Translations under genes and position numbers: made by a program
Notes under the pieces: generated by a model
What the model was told of the DNA's origin: nothing
The model's input: only the letters and a program-made list of their open reading frames with translations
Databases searched by the model: none
In this document: piece after piece, positions 50,901-61,157 of the stretch
How the letters are laid out: each line of letters begins with the position of its first letter
Numbering within the stretch: position 1 is the first letter of the stretch
Origin: Brachypodium distachyon
Taxonomy: Eukaryota; Streptophyta; Magnoliopsida; Poales; Poaceae
DNA length: 64,000 nucleotides
Assembly: GCF_000005505.3 (NCBI RefSeq)
Contig: NC_016133.3
Span: forward strand, 53,471,237-53,535,236
Reading direction: 5' to 3'

Positions 50901-52694
50901 CTTTCATCCTTTAGCAGTGCTATACGTACGACACTTCATGTATGATCTTTTAACGATGTATAGTATTGTGGCCCAGCATGACTTGGGCTGGGCTTTCTGT
51001 CATTCTATTGTTAAGAATTTGTCATACACACAGCATTTCCGTTCACCCTTTTCCATAGTTCTTGTGAGTCGTGCATGTAGTACTGGACAGGTCTTGAAAC
51101 CACCATTTACTGTTGCTTTACATCCATGGTGACTATTTTTTGGCCATGAGAGTATATCATCCCATGTCCCTCTTTTTTGTGACTGGGCTGCTTCCAATCC
51201 TTAGAAACTTTTGATAGAAGGCAAACTATCTGCAAATGTCAAAATGGTGATCTGCGTCGCCGAGTTGCTCTGCATGTCTGTTTTTATCTTGTCTGATTGA
51301 GTTATCTTCTTAATTTTAGAAGTTACACATCAATCGTCGAGATATTACTTCCATCTATGTTATTGTATACAGTTTGATGTGTGTGTATGTTTTGTCAAAT
51401 TGCCAGGAAGGGTTTCCGGTATACGAGTGCAATTCTTTATGCACCTGTGATGCATCCTGTCAGAATAAAGTATTGCAGCAAGGGTTGCTAGTTAAATTGG
51501 AACTCTTCAGCACTGAGAATAAGGTGAAGTACTTTAACCATGGTTTGGTCCCCGTGAACCTTGCTCATAGCACTTTCCCATTAAGATAAAATGTGCTTCA
51601 CAAGTCATTGTAATTGTTGCAAATACTGCAGGGTTGGGCTGTTCGAGCTGCAGATCCTATTCCACGGGGCACTTTTGTGTGCGAGTATGTTGGGGAGGTT
51701 GTGAAGGATGATGAGGCCATGAGAAATACAGAAAGGTCTGCCAGTTCTTTCTCATGCCTTCCAATTTAAGCTAAAACCTACTTAAGTTCTCAGATATATG
51801 GCAGTAGAGAGCATGCATCATTAAATTTTTCATATTTAATACAATGTCCATTTTCTCGTGCTTGACGATACAGGCCTACCTTGCTCTCCAATCTCACATC
51901 CAATTGGTATTTCATCTAACATTTCTGTAGATATAACACTTAATTTCTCGGTGAGTTTGAGCTATTGGTTGTGATCTGTTAGATTTGAATGGTTTGAACT
52001 TTGAATTATATTATTCTGATGGGCTGGGCACATGCTACTCATTTTTTATCCTGTAAAATTCTGGCCTTAAGTGCAGAGCCATGTCATGCGTCATTTCCTA
52101 CTCTCTCTAGGAATTGTCGAGGTTTTATATTCTTTAGGAATCGTCTGTGTGTGGAAATTGACAGGAAAAATCTTGAATTTCAGGGAGGCAAAAGGTGAGT
52201 GCAGCTACTTGCTTCAAATCAATTCTCATATTGACCAGGAAAGAGCCAAGACTCTAGGGACTATCCCATATATGATTGATGCCACAAGATATGGGAACGT
52301 GTCCCGCTTTATTAACCATAGGTAATTGGTCTATTCGGTGCATTTTAGGAGCATCTAGCACTGGATCAAATCGATTTTGATACGATGCTTGTTTCTGTGT
52401 TTTTGGCATGACAGCTGTTCCCCTAACCTCAATACCCGATTAGTTCTGGTGGACCAGCTCGCTCACGTTGGATTGTTTGCTAACCAGGATGTAAGAATAT
52501 TTTGGCTGTACTCTTCCAACATATGCATTGAGAAGCAATTTGAACTTGCATTGGTTTTCGCTAATTGTTACTACACTTTTCTCCAGATTGCTGTCGGAGA
52601 AGAATTGTCCTATGACTATCGACAAAAGCTGTTATCTGGCGATGGCTGCCCCTGCTATTGTGGTGCTCAGAATTGTCGAGGCCGTATTTGTTGA
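41921..52694 (+). CDS. SUVR5: SUVR5-type histone-lysine N-methyltransferase (C2H2 zinc fingers + pre-SET/SET/post-SET), 1625 aa
   Basis: Eleven coding exons: 41921-42799, 43726-44028, 44110-44220, 45149-45259, 47443-50211, 50355-50516, 51407-51523, 51632-51735, 52184-52321, 52415-52490, 52587-52694; all GT-AG and in phase. The SUVR5 layout is clear: acidic N-terminus, GKWQTGIRC domain in exon 2, [10 protein letters not shown], three Cys/His modules ([41 protein letters not shown]), four C2H2 fingers at residues about 954-1115, Cys-rich pre-SET ([17 protein letters not shown]), SET with [19 protein letters not shown] and ELSYDY, and post-[22 protein letters not shown]5 binds DNA by its fingers and deposits H3K9me2 independently of DNA methylation. 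Odd points: Cys294 where Trp is usual (WVK-C-RGKW), and a transposon-filled intron 4. Family members in dicots are about 1,400 aa. Confidence 0.94.
42800..43725. other. SUVR5 intron 1 content
   Basis: A T-rich intron of 926 bp; no repeat or RNA recognised. The frame continuing past 42799 is read-through only. Confidence 0.6.
44610..44790. repeat. Tandem repeat (64-bp period) in SUVR5 intron 3
   Basis: CCAAGGATATGCTGGAGGAT occurs exactly at 44617 and 44681, with related GCTCAAAGGTCCAA / GCTCAGAAGGTCCAA words at 44671 and 44761. One frame stays open through all of it ([15 protein letters not shown]), so it may derive from coding sequence, but I do not recognise the source. Confidence 0.6.
44821..44938. 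mobile_element. Stowaway MITE in SUVR5 intron 3
   Basis: TA-CTCCCTCCATCCCATATTAA and TTAATATGGGACGGAGGGAG-TA are almost perfect inverted ends; the interior has the TTAGATACATATAATATTTC word of the common subfamily. Confidence 0.93.
45888..45906. repeat. Poly(C) run of 19
   Basis: An uninterrupted C tract in SUVR5 intron 4, preceded by CTAACCTC. Length may vary or be misassembled. Confidence 0.9.
46300..47095 (-). mobile_element. Possible TRIM-like miniature LTR element (two imperfect direct repeats)
   Basis: Two diverged repeats of about 200-240 bp lie at about 46306-46540 and 46897-47095. Both contain GAGACTARGCTCAAGAGAGA, then TCTTTGATTGATga, TTARCCCCTAACTATA and ATCCCTTATTTGGTG in the same order. 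On the minus strand the right copy starts TGTTAGCGATAAGGATAGGG and has a TATATAAAGAG box, like a short LTR. About 350 bp without a known domain lies between. I found no clean 5-bp duplication or primer-binding site, so the class is tentative. It sits in SUVR5 intron 4. Confidence 0.45.
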
Positions 52695-54760
52695 ATTTGC
52701 TGGGTGCAAAAATAAAAAGGAATGATCCATTGATTAGCAGAGCATCTTCAAAAGGTCGTACAATGGTGGTCAATTGGCAGAAGATAACATTGTTTTTCCT
52801 ATAGCTTGAATGCAGGGTAGGATCTCATTCTTGATGAAACCAATTGAAGGCAGCAGTAGGATCTCATTCTTCGTGCAACAAAATAGTGATTGTGATATAG
52901 GACTCACAACAGTGACTAGGTACACCGTAGCATTGATTTTAGTCATGGCATCGTGTTTAACTGATGATTTGTTAGAAGCAGCCTGAAATTAGAGCAATTC
53001 AGGCTGCATTGTTGGTAGGTGAGAAGTCAATGCCTTTGTAAAATATGTTCATTCAATTTTTACTGCCCATAATTTCCATCGTCGAAGTTGAAGCAAGAAT
53101 TTGTACTTATTACTCGACTGATTGTCGTGGAGTTATGCTTGTGCTGCGGTGCCTGTTTCGGCAGTGTTGTAGGAAATTGTGTTTGCACTGTGAAGAAAAA
53201 AGGCAGTCGACCCTTCCAAGTTTAAACTTTTGTGATTGTTTTCTTCTAGTTGGGGACGTGACAAATTTCGTATGTAGAAAGTGTACTGAAATTTGGTTTG
53301 CAACACTAGACGCAACGTGAAGCCACCACAGTTGCAAATGCAATTGGTGAAAAGGCCAAAAGAGGACCTGTTACTATGATGTGGCGACCTGTCGCCGTTA
53401 GCGTACAGCCCATAACATCCGGTCAAGATGGCAACGCACGGTTGCAAGACAAACTGAATCCTGTAGTTTCTGACTCCGTCTTGCCCTCCCGTTCGCTCCG
53501 GATAGTCCAATCTCGAATCTGGATTCAGGAACGAATGGAAGTTTCCTTGCTAAATTGATTTGCTGGCGTGTTCAGAGTATTTCTGCAAGCGCGGGCGCCT
53601 GGCGTAGAGGGACCACCCTCGATCTTGCTGGATATTCACGCGTCAGAGGAACAAGTTTTCCGCCCACGACAGAGACAGTGACAGGCAAAATGATCGGGGA
53701 ATGAAGGAGAAAGCGGCCCGGAGATGCCCTTGACCAGCTTTCTCGTAGCAACTGAACACGTGTGCTACATGCCCCTGTCGCAGCAAGTTGCAAAACATCG
53801 AAAAAGCACTAAAAAACCAAAGTCAAGAGATTAACCCAAACCTTCCACAAAGTTATACAGCTGAGAGGCCGAAAGAAGTGAAATTCTCTTCCAATTTTAG
53901 TGCTAACGGATCTAATCGATTATTGTCACTTAACCGAGGAAAATAACTCGATCTTCGCACGAGATTCGCTAAATCCAGTGACGATTCTTTGATCAGATCC
54001 GAGCTTTCATCCTGAGCAAATTTGCACGCGCATGTAGGGAATTAAGCAATATTTCTTTCTTTTTTTCTTTCGGAAAGGAGTAGGGAAGTATAATCTTAAA
54101 CAAGATAAGCGAAGCGCCACTTTGAAGGGTGTACCGGGAATCTCATTCACTGGCGCTTTGCATATCTGCTGGAGTATGAATCTTTTGCTTTACAAGGAAT
54201 CGTCACTCAAAGTTGGCATATTGAATATAAAAACCATGAGACGGAAATGTGGTTCATGTTTAAAAATAATACTACATCTTTATAGCTCACTCTTGTACGT
54301 GCTAGTTATTAGACTGGTTATAGAGGGCTTATAGCCGGCTGTTGGCTACTACTATTATTCTTGCTCTTAGCTGCAAGCCCATTGAAATTCACTGGCGAAT
54401 GGCGATAGGCTACTAAGTACTGTACTCATTTTCTGAACTCTACTTATTGAATATAAAAACCATGAAGGAAGATCCAAGGAAAAGTATTGTTTTACAAAAT
54501 AAAGCCGAAAAATCCCTAAACTTAAGCCATGCGAGTATTGATTCTTGAATACATATGGATTTGGTTGAATCGTTAAGCTATCTTGTGAGCTACCATATGC
54601 TGTGCCCAGGTGCCAAAAGGCCCAAAACAGCTAATACTAGAACACCACAATTTCATATGTTCAATTGTTCCTTCGCTTTCCACTTTTTTACATTCTGCAG
54701 CTGCTACCACAGAATGCATGCACCTTCAATTCGAACACATAATATAATAAATAAATAAAA
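52695..54760. other. SUVR5 3' flank and intergenic DNA, no gene
   Basis: A possible poly(A) signal context (AAAAATAAAAAGG) lies at about 52709. A 28-bp-class repeat GTAGGATCTCATTCTT occurs near 52817 and 52856. A 19-bp exact direct repeat (TTGAATATAAAAACCATGA) lies at 54221-54239 and 54447-54465, around a segment containing TATAGCCGGCTGTTGGCTAC, a phrase of small grass MITEs. No coding signal seen. Confidence 0.5.
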
Positions 54761-54761
54761 A

Positions 54762-54876
54762 TACTTCCTCCGATTCTAAATTGTTGTCGAAATATTACAT
54801 GTATCTAGACGCTTTTTAAGAATAGATACTTTCATATTTGGGGAAATTTGCATCAAGAATTTAGAATCAGAGAGTA
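54762..54876. mobile_element. Stowaway MITE, slightly decayed
   Basis: TA-CTTCCTCCGATTCTAAATTG and AATTTAGAATCAGAGAG-TA are inverted; the interior includes ATTACATGTATCTAGACGC. Confidence 0.85.
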
Positions 54877-57619
54877 TATGACTAATCTCCTAAGTAAACT
54901 AGGTACAACAGGTTGACAGGAACACGTGTGCAGGTTGTGACAAATAAGAGAGGATCGATTAGGATGACAAAATTCCGTGCTATAGTCTTGTTGATCAAAA
55001 TAATTCAAACAAATTTTGCTGGGTGTTCTATTTTGAACAAAAGTCCAAAGGACTAAGACCATTTATGAAGCAAAAGTGAATTGCCGAATTAATTAGCAGG
55101 AGATACAGCAAAAATCGCCACAAGTGTCCATATTCATCGTGGAACACGGCTGCACGCAGTGCACCACCGGCGACCTTGCCACCAACAGGCAATCCACACA
55201 ACTGGTGAGAAGAAATCCATCGTCGAGGTCATCTGCAAATATCATCATCATCACACATCACTCCTCTCGAATTGGTGACTTCGACTTAACCGTAGATGAC
55301 AATAAGTAAAGCTCTCGCCGCAATAGTTGCACAGAGCCCACCTTAGCCTCTATCGAACAACCAGCCAACACGTCAAGGATAAGAGAACCAATTCCGATGA
55401 CAAGTTTAGAAGAATAAAAGCCGCAAACCTTGTGTCTAAGATTATTGAACACTGAACCAACCATTCATGAGGCATTTATTGCCACGTTATCGCTCCACAA
55501 GTCTATGACTCCGACTTCACCATTACATGGCAATATAGATGCACAGATGAACCTAAACGACCGTCGCGTGGAGTCGACTGGTTTTTCTTAAGAAGCTTGT
55601 TTGGTATGTAGAATTAGAATCCTTAGAAACTTTCATATGGGTCACTTTGCATGCAATTGACAACCAACAGTGGCATGTAACTAATCCGTGAAAAAATGTT
55701 CATGTGCTGCCAACTAAACAGCTTCATGTATTACCAGTTTATACTGATGCTTTCAATTTAAAACATGACAGTTTTTCTTTGTCCAAGTCGCCTCATTTTA
55801 GGATTAGTCAATTGCTCGGCCGGTCATATATTTGTGTTTCACGCTTGGGGACGACGGCTTCGAGGCGACCGAGAGAAGGGGGGATAGCATCTAGATACTA
55901 ATCTGACGACTCTGATACTATCTATTGAGATTTAAAGATTTTGCTTAAAAGTCATGCGTTTGATGTATAGTACAGCCACACCAAAACATAATGTCATGGC
56001 ATCTAATTTCTGCGGGTTTTTTGATGTTTGAGAAGAAGAAAAAAAACTTCTTTTTATTGCGGAGTTTTGAGAATCCTGCTTATCAACGACAAGGAGGCCC
56101 CACTTCCTGTCTATCACGGCAAAGCAGCGGCAGGAGCAGATCATCTCGATTGATACCGCTGCCGGCATCCTGATATCTGCTGCTTTGCTAGCTCGGGTTG
56201 AAAATAAAATTGAAAATATATCACACCATTAATTCCCACCACATACACCAGAAGTTCGTGGCCACTGCCCGGCCGGCTTGCCTGTCGAGCTCCGCGAGCC
56301 AGCGATCGAGCGCGCGGATCGCCGGCCGGCCGCACAGGGCACATGGGGATTCCCAAAACGCCGTCGCGGTCACGGGGCTCAATTCCTTTGACTAGCCAGG
56401 CTACCACGCCTACCGGTTTCTCCGAGACGGGTGGGATTCCGTCCGGTAATACCCTCGCCAGCGTCTACATGGCCAAAAGCCTAGACACGAAGCGCGCCAT
56501 GGCTTTAATTTTCCCGGAGATCCGTCTCCGTCGCCCGCCCGTCCCACTCGCTCCCCCGCCTTTCCACGGCCATCTTTTTGACCGGGAATATCTATCTATC
56601 CCCACCATGACCGTCCCAAAGAGAATGCTCTAGCTAATAGGGCCAAAAAGAAAGCCGAACTAAGCTGTCCAATTCGGCCGATCGATGCTCGATATATCGT
56701 CCTTCCTGCTTTTTCCGATCGCATGCACGTACGGCTCATTCTCTCCTCTTCTTTCCCTAGCACTAGCGTCCACTAGCTAAGATATGAGCCAGCGACATGC
56801 TGCTAGCTAGCTGCGACTGTGCGAGACGAAACCTGCAGCTGGTAAGTAGTAGGATGGTCAACTGCATGGTGACCGGCCTGCATTCTGCACCCACACGGAC
56901 CAATCACGTGCCGGGAGGATGTGAGCTCCAGGGACGCAGGATCTAGAGCCAGCGTTGCTTATAAGCAGACTCGACCTGTACTAGCTACGATGTTAACCCA
57001 TTGTCCGGCCCCGACTTTAGTCTAGAGGCTGAGAAAACTCCCGGGTTTTGGAGAGCTCTCAGAAGTTGCTTGCACAGATCTTGATTTTTGACGTTGAGTA
57101 TTGATTGATTAAGGTTGTCTCTGGTCGGCAGCGTAGGGGCACGCCGTGTTAGAGACAGGCCGGCAGCATTCTCACGTAAGTGTCAAGTCAACTGATCAAC
57201 ATCAGGATCTGGAGAGATCAAATCAAAATCTGCATATACCTTAACCTTCTGCATTATCCGCATCCCACATAATATCCAAGACTTTTAGAGTGCAAATGCC
57301 ATATGCTTTCCTAGGCGCTTAATCATACACACATCTCTCTCTCTCAAACTAACATGTCGTACCATGTGTAATTACCGGAGAAATATTTTTAACCATGTTC
57401 AGAAAACTTGATGAATACATAATGGTTTTGCATATTGTTTCATTATGCTCTAGAATGTTAGTGATCATTGGTTTCTACGTACATGAGATGCAAGTCCGTT
57501 GTACCATACCGTTAAATTGTTTGTCAGTGATATTAGATCATTACATGAAATTAATTAAAATTTGAACTACAACCTAGCGTTTATTAAAGTGATATTAGAT
57601 CTATATTTGTATGTGCTAT
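54877..57619. other. Intergenic, nothing supported
   Basis: Mixed-composition DNA. The GC-rich part 56260-56620 is open in several frames on both strands without recognisable content. CT-rich and promoter-like words occur at 56740-57060, but no gene follows directly. Confidence 0.5.
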
Positions 57620-58210
57620 TATATAAGAGAAAAGTATATATTTTCGTTCCTCAATTGGCAGCAAAGTCTAAAAATGGTCTCTCAACTCAAAATCGTATAC
57701 ATTGGTCTCTCAATTGGCCACACCCTTCATCATCAGGTTTGTAGGAATAGCTTGGTGGTTTTGGGCTGATTGATCGTTGTATTCGTCTCGTCAGACTTGT
57801 TAATAAATCAATAAAATTGACCGTGTGCATCATTTTGATGCAGAGGCCGGGGTTCCAACCTCCTTTTCGATTTTTTTTTGGCAAAACCGGATAATTTTAG
57901 TTTCTCTTCCGGTTTTGGATGGTTTTGACTCGTTTTACCTCCACGTGGAACGTTATTTCTAAGAATTTTCCATGTCGGATGCCACAATTTCTAGTCTAGG
58001 GGCCATTTTTGGGTGGAAGCTAATGCCGGAGGCATTAGCGTGGAAAATTTGGTGGGAGGGTGGGGGGACGGGCGCTCAACGTGGAGTCAAAACAGTTCAA
58101 AATCTGGAAGAATGACCAAAAGTATCTTGTTTTGTCAATGGAGGGACCAAATGTATACCATTTCTAGACTTTGCTGCCAATTTACGGTGGTCTATCAACT
58201 CTTTTATCGT
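57620..58210. mobile_element. Inverted-repeat element of about 590 bp
   Basis: The left arm has TTGGCAGCAAAGTCTAAAAA, TGGTCTCTCAA and TCGTATACATTGGTC; the right arm, read on the minus strand, has TTGGCAGCAAAGTCTAGAAA, ATGGTATACATTTGGTCC and CTCCATTG. Each arm is about 90 bp, and a second inverted pair (TTTTGACTCGTTTTACCTCC against GTTTTGACTCCACG) lies inside. No transposase. The long arms would suit a Mutator-like non-autonomous element, but I could not confirm a 9-bp duplication. Confidence 0.6.
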
Positions 58211-58750
58211 GATCTATTGGGATACAATTGTGAAAATCTATCGATTGCGTATCCGCATGTTGTTATGTAGATTTACCGGTTATGAAGAGATAGCAGTTGC
58301 GGTTTGTCTAAATACATTTATGAAGATCTATCGATGGTGACCCACTAATAAAAACCGGTCCACCATGGCCGGATGCTAATGTTATACTGAGTACTTCTTT
58401 TTAGGATTTTGAGCCCTTTTTTTCAGATTTGTATGCTTTAACATTGCTCTCTGTGATAATGTCCACAAGCATTGATGATGCGTTTATTGACTTCATACGC
58501 TTTCATTGGTGAGATTATGAATCGTACCGTGAATTTAACACTGCAAAACAAGCATGCATGTCATATACTCCCTCGGTTTCGAATTAACTGTCGTGAATTT
58601 GTATAGTACGGAGGAGTATTTTTCTTTGTAGAAACTGTGTACTACTAACCTGGCTTACGATAAACTGCATGCAGCTGGTTTAATTATTCTTCAGAAGGTA
58701 ACAATGACAGTATCGAGGCCTTTTCTCGTGAAGGTTCTACCTACGGACAC
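58211..58750. other. Intergenic, promoter side of the exonuclease-like gene
   Basis: It has a half MITE-like end (ACTCCCTCGGTTTCGAATTA at about 58568, with TACGGAGGAGTA at 58607-58618), which may be a very short decayed Stowaway copy. Nothing else recognised. Confidence 0.5.
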
Positions 58751-58754
58751 TGCC

Positions 58755-58763
58755 TATAAATAG
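58755..58763 (+). promoter_or_regulatory. TATA box of the exonuclease-like gene
   Basis: TATAAATAG lies 99 bp upstream of the ATG at 58854, a strong consensus match with the usual spacing. Confidence 0.7.
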
Positions 58764-58853
58764 CCTCCCCACACCGTTCATCCTCGCCAACCTCGCGGTT
58801 TCAGAGTTCAGAGAGCTTGATCGATCGATCTATCCATAGGAATTTCAGGAGCG

Positions 58854-60700
58854 ATGGACAGCAGGAGGGAGACCTCGGAGACCTTGAGGTAAGCATGCGC
58901 AAAGCTGATAAGAAATGACTGTCATTCTTGTATTGTGCTAATTTTGTGTGTCCCATGATAAAGAGAGATCTACTCATTAATCTAGCTTGTAAACCTTGAA
59001 ACTCAAACCTAATACTCCGTATGAGATTTCTTTATTTTTTCCCTTCCAAACTAGCTGTCTCCGAGCTAGCTACACAAGGCTACATTTTTTTTTAATCTCT
59101 GCGAAGTGCTAAATAAACGGCCAGAACTGGCACCCATTTCTACTGCATTTGACCGATCGATGCTTGCCTTGTCCTGTAATTACATGTTAAATATCCTAAT
59201 ACGTGTGTGTGTGCATGTGTCCCCATGGATGGATATATCAGGAACAAGTGTGCGGCGTGCTTCAGGCAGTACAACAAGATGGAACATCTGGTGGAGCACA
59301 TGAAGGTGTCGTATCACTCCGTCCACGAGCCCAGGTGCGGCGCCTGCGGGAAGCACTGCCGCTCCTTCGAGTCCCTCAGGGAGCACCTCATCGGTAAGCA
59401 AACAATTATCCACAAATGGATTAAGATTTTGTTAGACACATACTGCAAATTCTGATCTGTGCGTGTCTTGATGAATGAAGGGCCTTTGCCCAAGGTGGAG
59501 TGCGCGCGCGTCTTCGCCGCCCGGGGCTGCGGCATCTGCCTCAACATCTTCGACAGCCCGGCCACCGTCAGATATCACCGCCCCGCCTGCCAGTACTCCC
59601 GTGCGGCTCCGGTAATGCCTCCGTCGTTGTCGTCCATGAACTCTATATATTCAGTTTGCACGGAGGCTGATGCTTCTTTTCCTCCCCCTCTATTCTGTCA
59701 GATGCCTAAGGCTGGCTCAGCACGAGGACGCGCGGTCGCCATGGCCTGCAAGATGGTCGGAGGAGGAAGCGACGGCTCGCTGGACCTCTGCGCTAGACTG
59801 TGCATCATTGGGGAAGACGAGACCGTCATCTTCCAGACCTACGTGAAACCCACGGCGCCTGTCACCAACTACAGGTATAGCCTGATCGACATTGCCCTGG
59901 AATCCATCACTGGTTCTGCTTAATGGGCTGTTTGCTGAAATGATTTTCCTCGGTTCAGGTATGAGGTGACTGGAATAAGGCCGGAGTACCTGAGGGACGC
60001 AATGCCACTGAAGCTTGCCCAGAGGAGGGTCCAGGACATCCTGTGCAACGGGGAGCCGCTGTGGAAGATCCGGCCGAGGAGCTATGGAAGGGCAAGGGTC
60101 CTCGTTGGACATGGCGTGGACCAGGACCTTGAGCGCCTAGGGTTGGAGTACCCAGCATTCATGATCAGGTGAGCACCACAGCACAATTTTTTTTTGCTAT
60201 GGCCCTAATTAAGATGTACTGGTAGATCTTTGCCGCTTTGCTTAGTGAGTTATGGTTCAGGGCCTACAGTTTTTTTTTTCAATCTCTGGATATGCAGGGA
60301 CACTGCAAAGTATCCACCACTGATGAAAACCAGCAAGCTGAGCAATCCCCTAAAGTACCTTACACAAGCATATCTTGGGTATGTCACTCCCTACCCTGGG
60401 CTACACAATCTCTCTGCACCTTTGGTCATTTTCTTAATGCTGAAGAGATTGTCCGTCTATCCCATTTGCAGGTATGATGTGCACACTGGCGTTCAGGATC
60501 CGTACGAGGACTGCGTGGCAGCGATGAGACTATATATCAGGATGAGATCGCAAGCTCACCCGAGAGACTATGCCTCCGGTTCAGGGGAGGTGCAGAATAA
60601 CTACCCGGCCTGGAGGCAGAGGGAGCTGGAGAGGATGAGCCCAGAAGAACTGCTGGCACTTTCAGGATCAGATTACTACTGCTGGTGCCTGGACCCCTAA
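58854..60700 (+). CDS. C2H2 zinc-finger protein with REXO4/ISG20-like exonuclease fold, catalytic D-x-E missing, 336 aa
   Basis: Seven exons: 58854-58888, 59242-59393, 59481-59611, 59702-59874, 59959-60168, 60298-60378, 60472-60700; all GT-AG and in phase. Two Cys/His fingers come first ([17 protein letters not shown] and [17 protein letters not shown]), then a third Cys-rich part (CGICLNIF...RYHRPAC). The rest follows the DEDDh exonuclease family of RNA exonuclease 4: Exo II is present ([15 protein letters not shown], Asp220) and Exo III keeps [14 protein letters not shown] (Asp274). In Exo I the family motif D-C-E-M-V-G reads A121-C-K123-M-V-G, so both metal-binding acids are absent. The C-terminus ends [11 protein letters not shown] recall plant homologues with the same C-K-M-V-G-G-G wording, so this is probably a conserved non-catalytic subfamily rather than a broken copy. 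Confidence 0.88.
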
Positions 60701-61157
60701 ACTGATGAGCTGAAGAGAACAAGGCAGGACCAATGGTGCTGGTTTTCTCATATTCCATCCATAATAATAATGATTACGTGTGTCTAATTATCTTTGGACT
60801 TATGTATGGTGGGATTGAGTATCATATCGGTGATCTAGAGTTGTATGAGTCTTTATTTAATAGCAACCATATATAGCAAGAGGATTTCTACTTTCCTTTA
60901 TGCATATTGAAAACCACAAAATCAGTAGTTAGCCAAAAAAATGACAAAATCAGTGCAACAATTATACAACACACGGGCAAATAATCAGGCCTATAACATC
61001 ATATTTAATGAGTTTACACTCTGTAGTCTGTACATGTTGTGAGACTATGTCAGTACTAAGGATACATTATGCAGCAGAATATCGTACCTGTGCAAATCAG
61101 CGATAATCGAGTGTGTGCACAACTGTCGAAATGCCTCACGAAGTTGCAGCCAAGTCG
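60701..61157. other. Convergent intergenic spacer
   Basis: The 3' ends of the exonuclease-like and GTPase-like genes face each other here, 457 bp between stops. AATAATAATGA at about 60763 could be a plus-strand poly(A) signal. A possible tiny insertion lies at 60916-60954 (ACAAAATCAGT repeated around AGTTAGCC plus A-run). Confidence 0.5.

Noticed and set aside
58568..58618. Very short Stowaway copy
   Set aside because: The ends are too decayed (ACTCCCTCGG and CGGAGGAGTA) and only about 50 bp apart; possible but not listed as an element.
60916..60954. Sixth tiny poly(A) insertion
   Set aside because: The repeat ACAAAATCAGT is exact, but the A-run is followed by TG before the second copy, so the structure is less clean than the other five.
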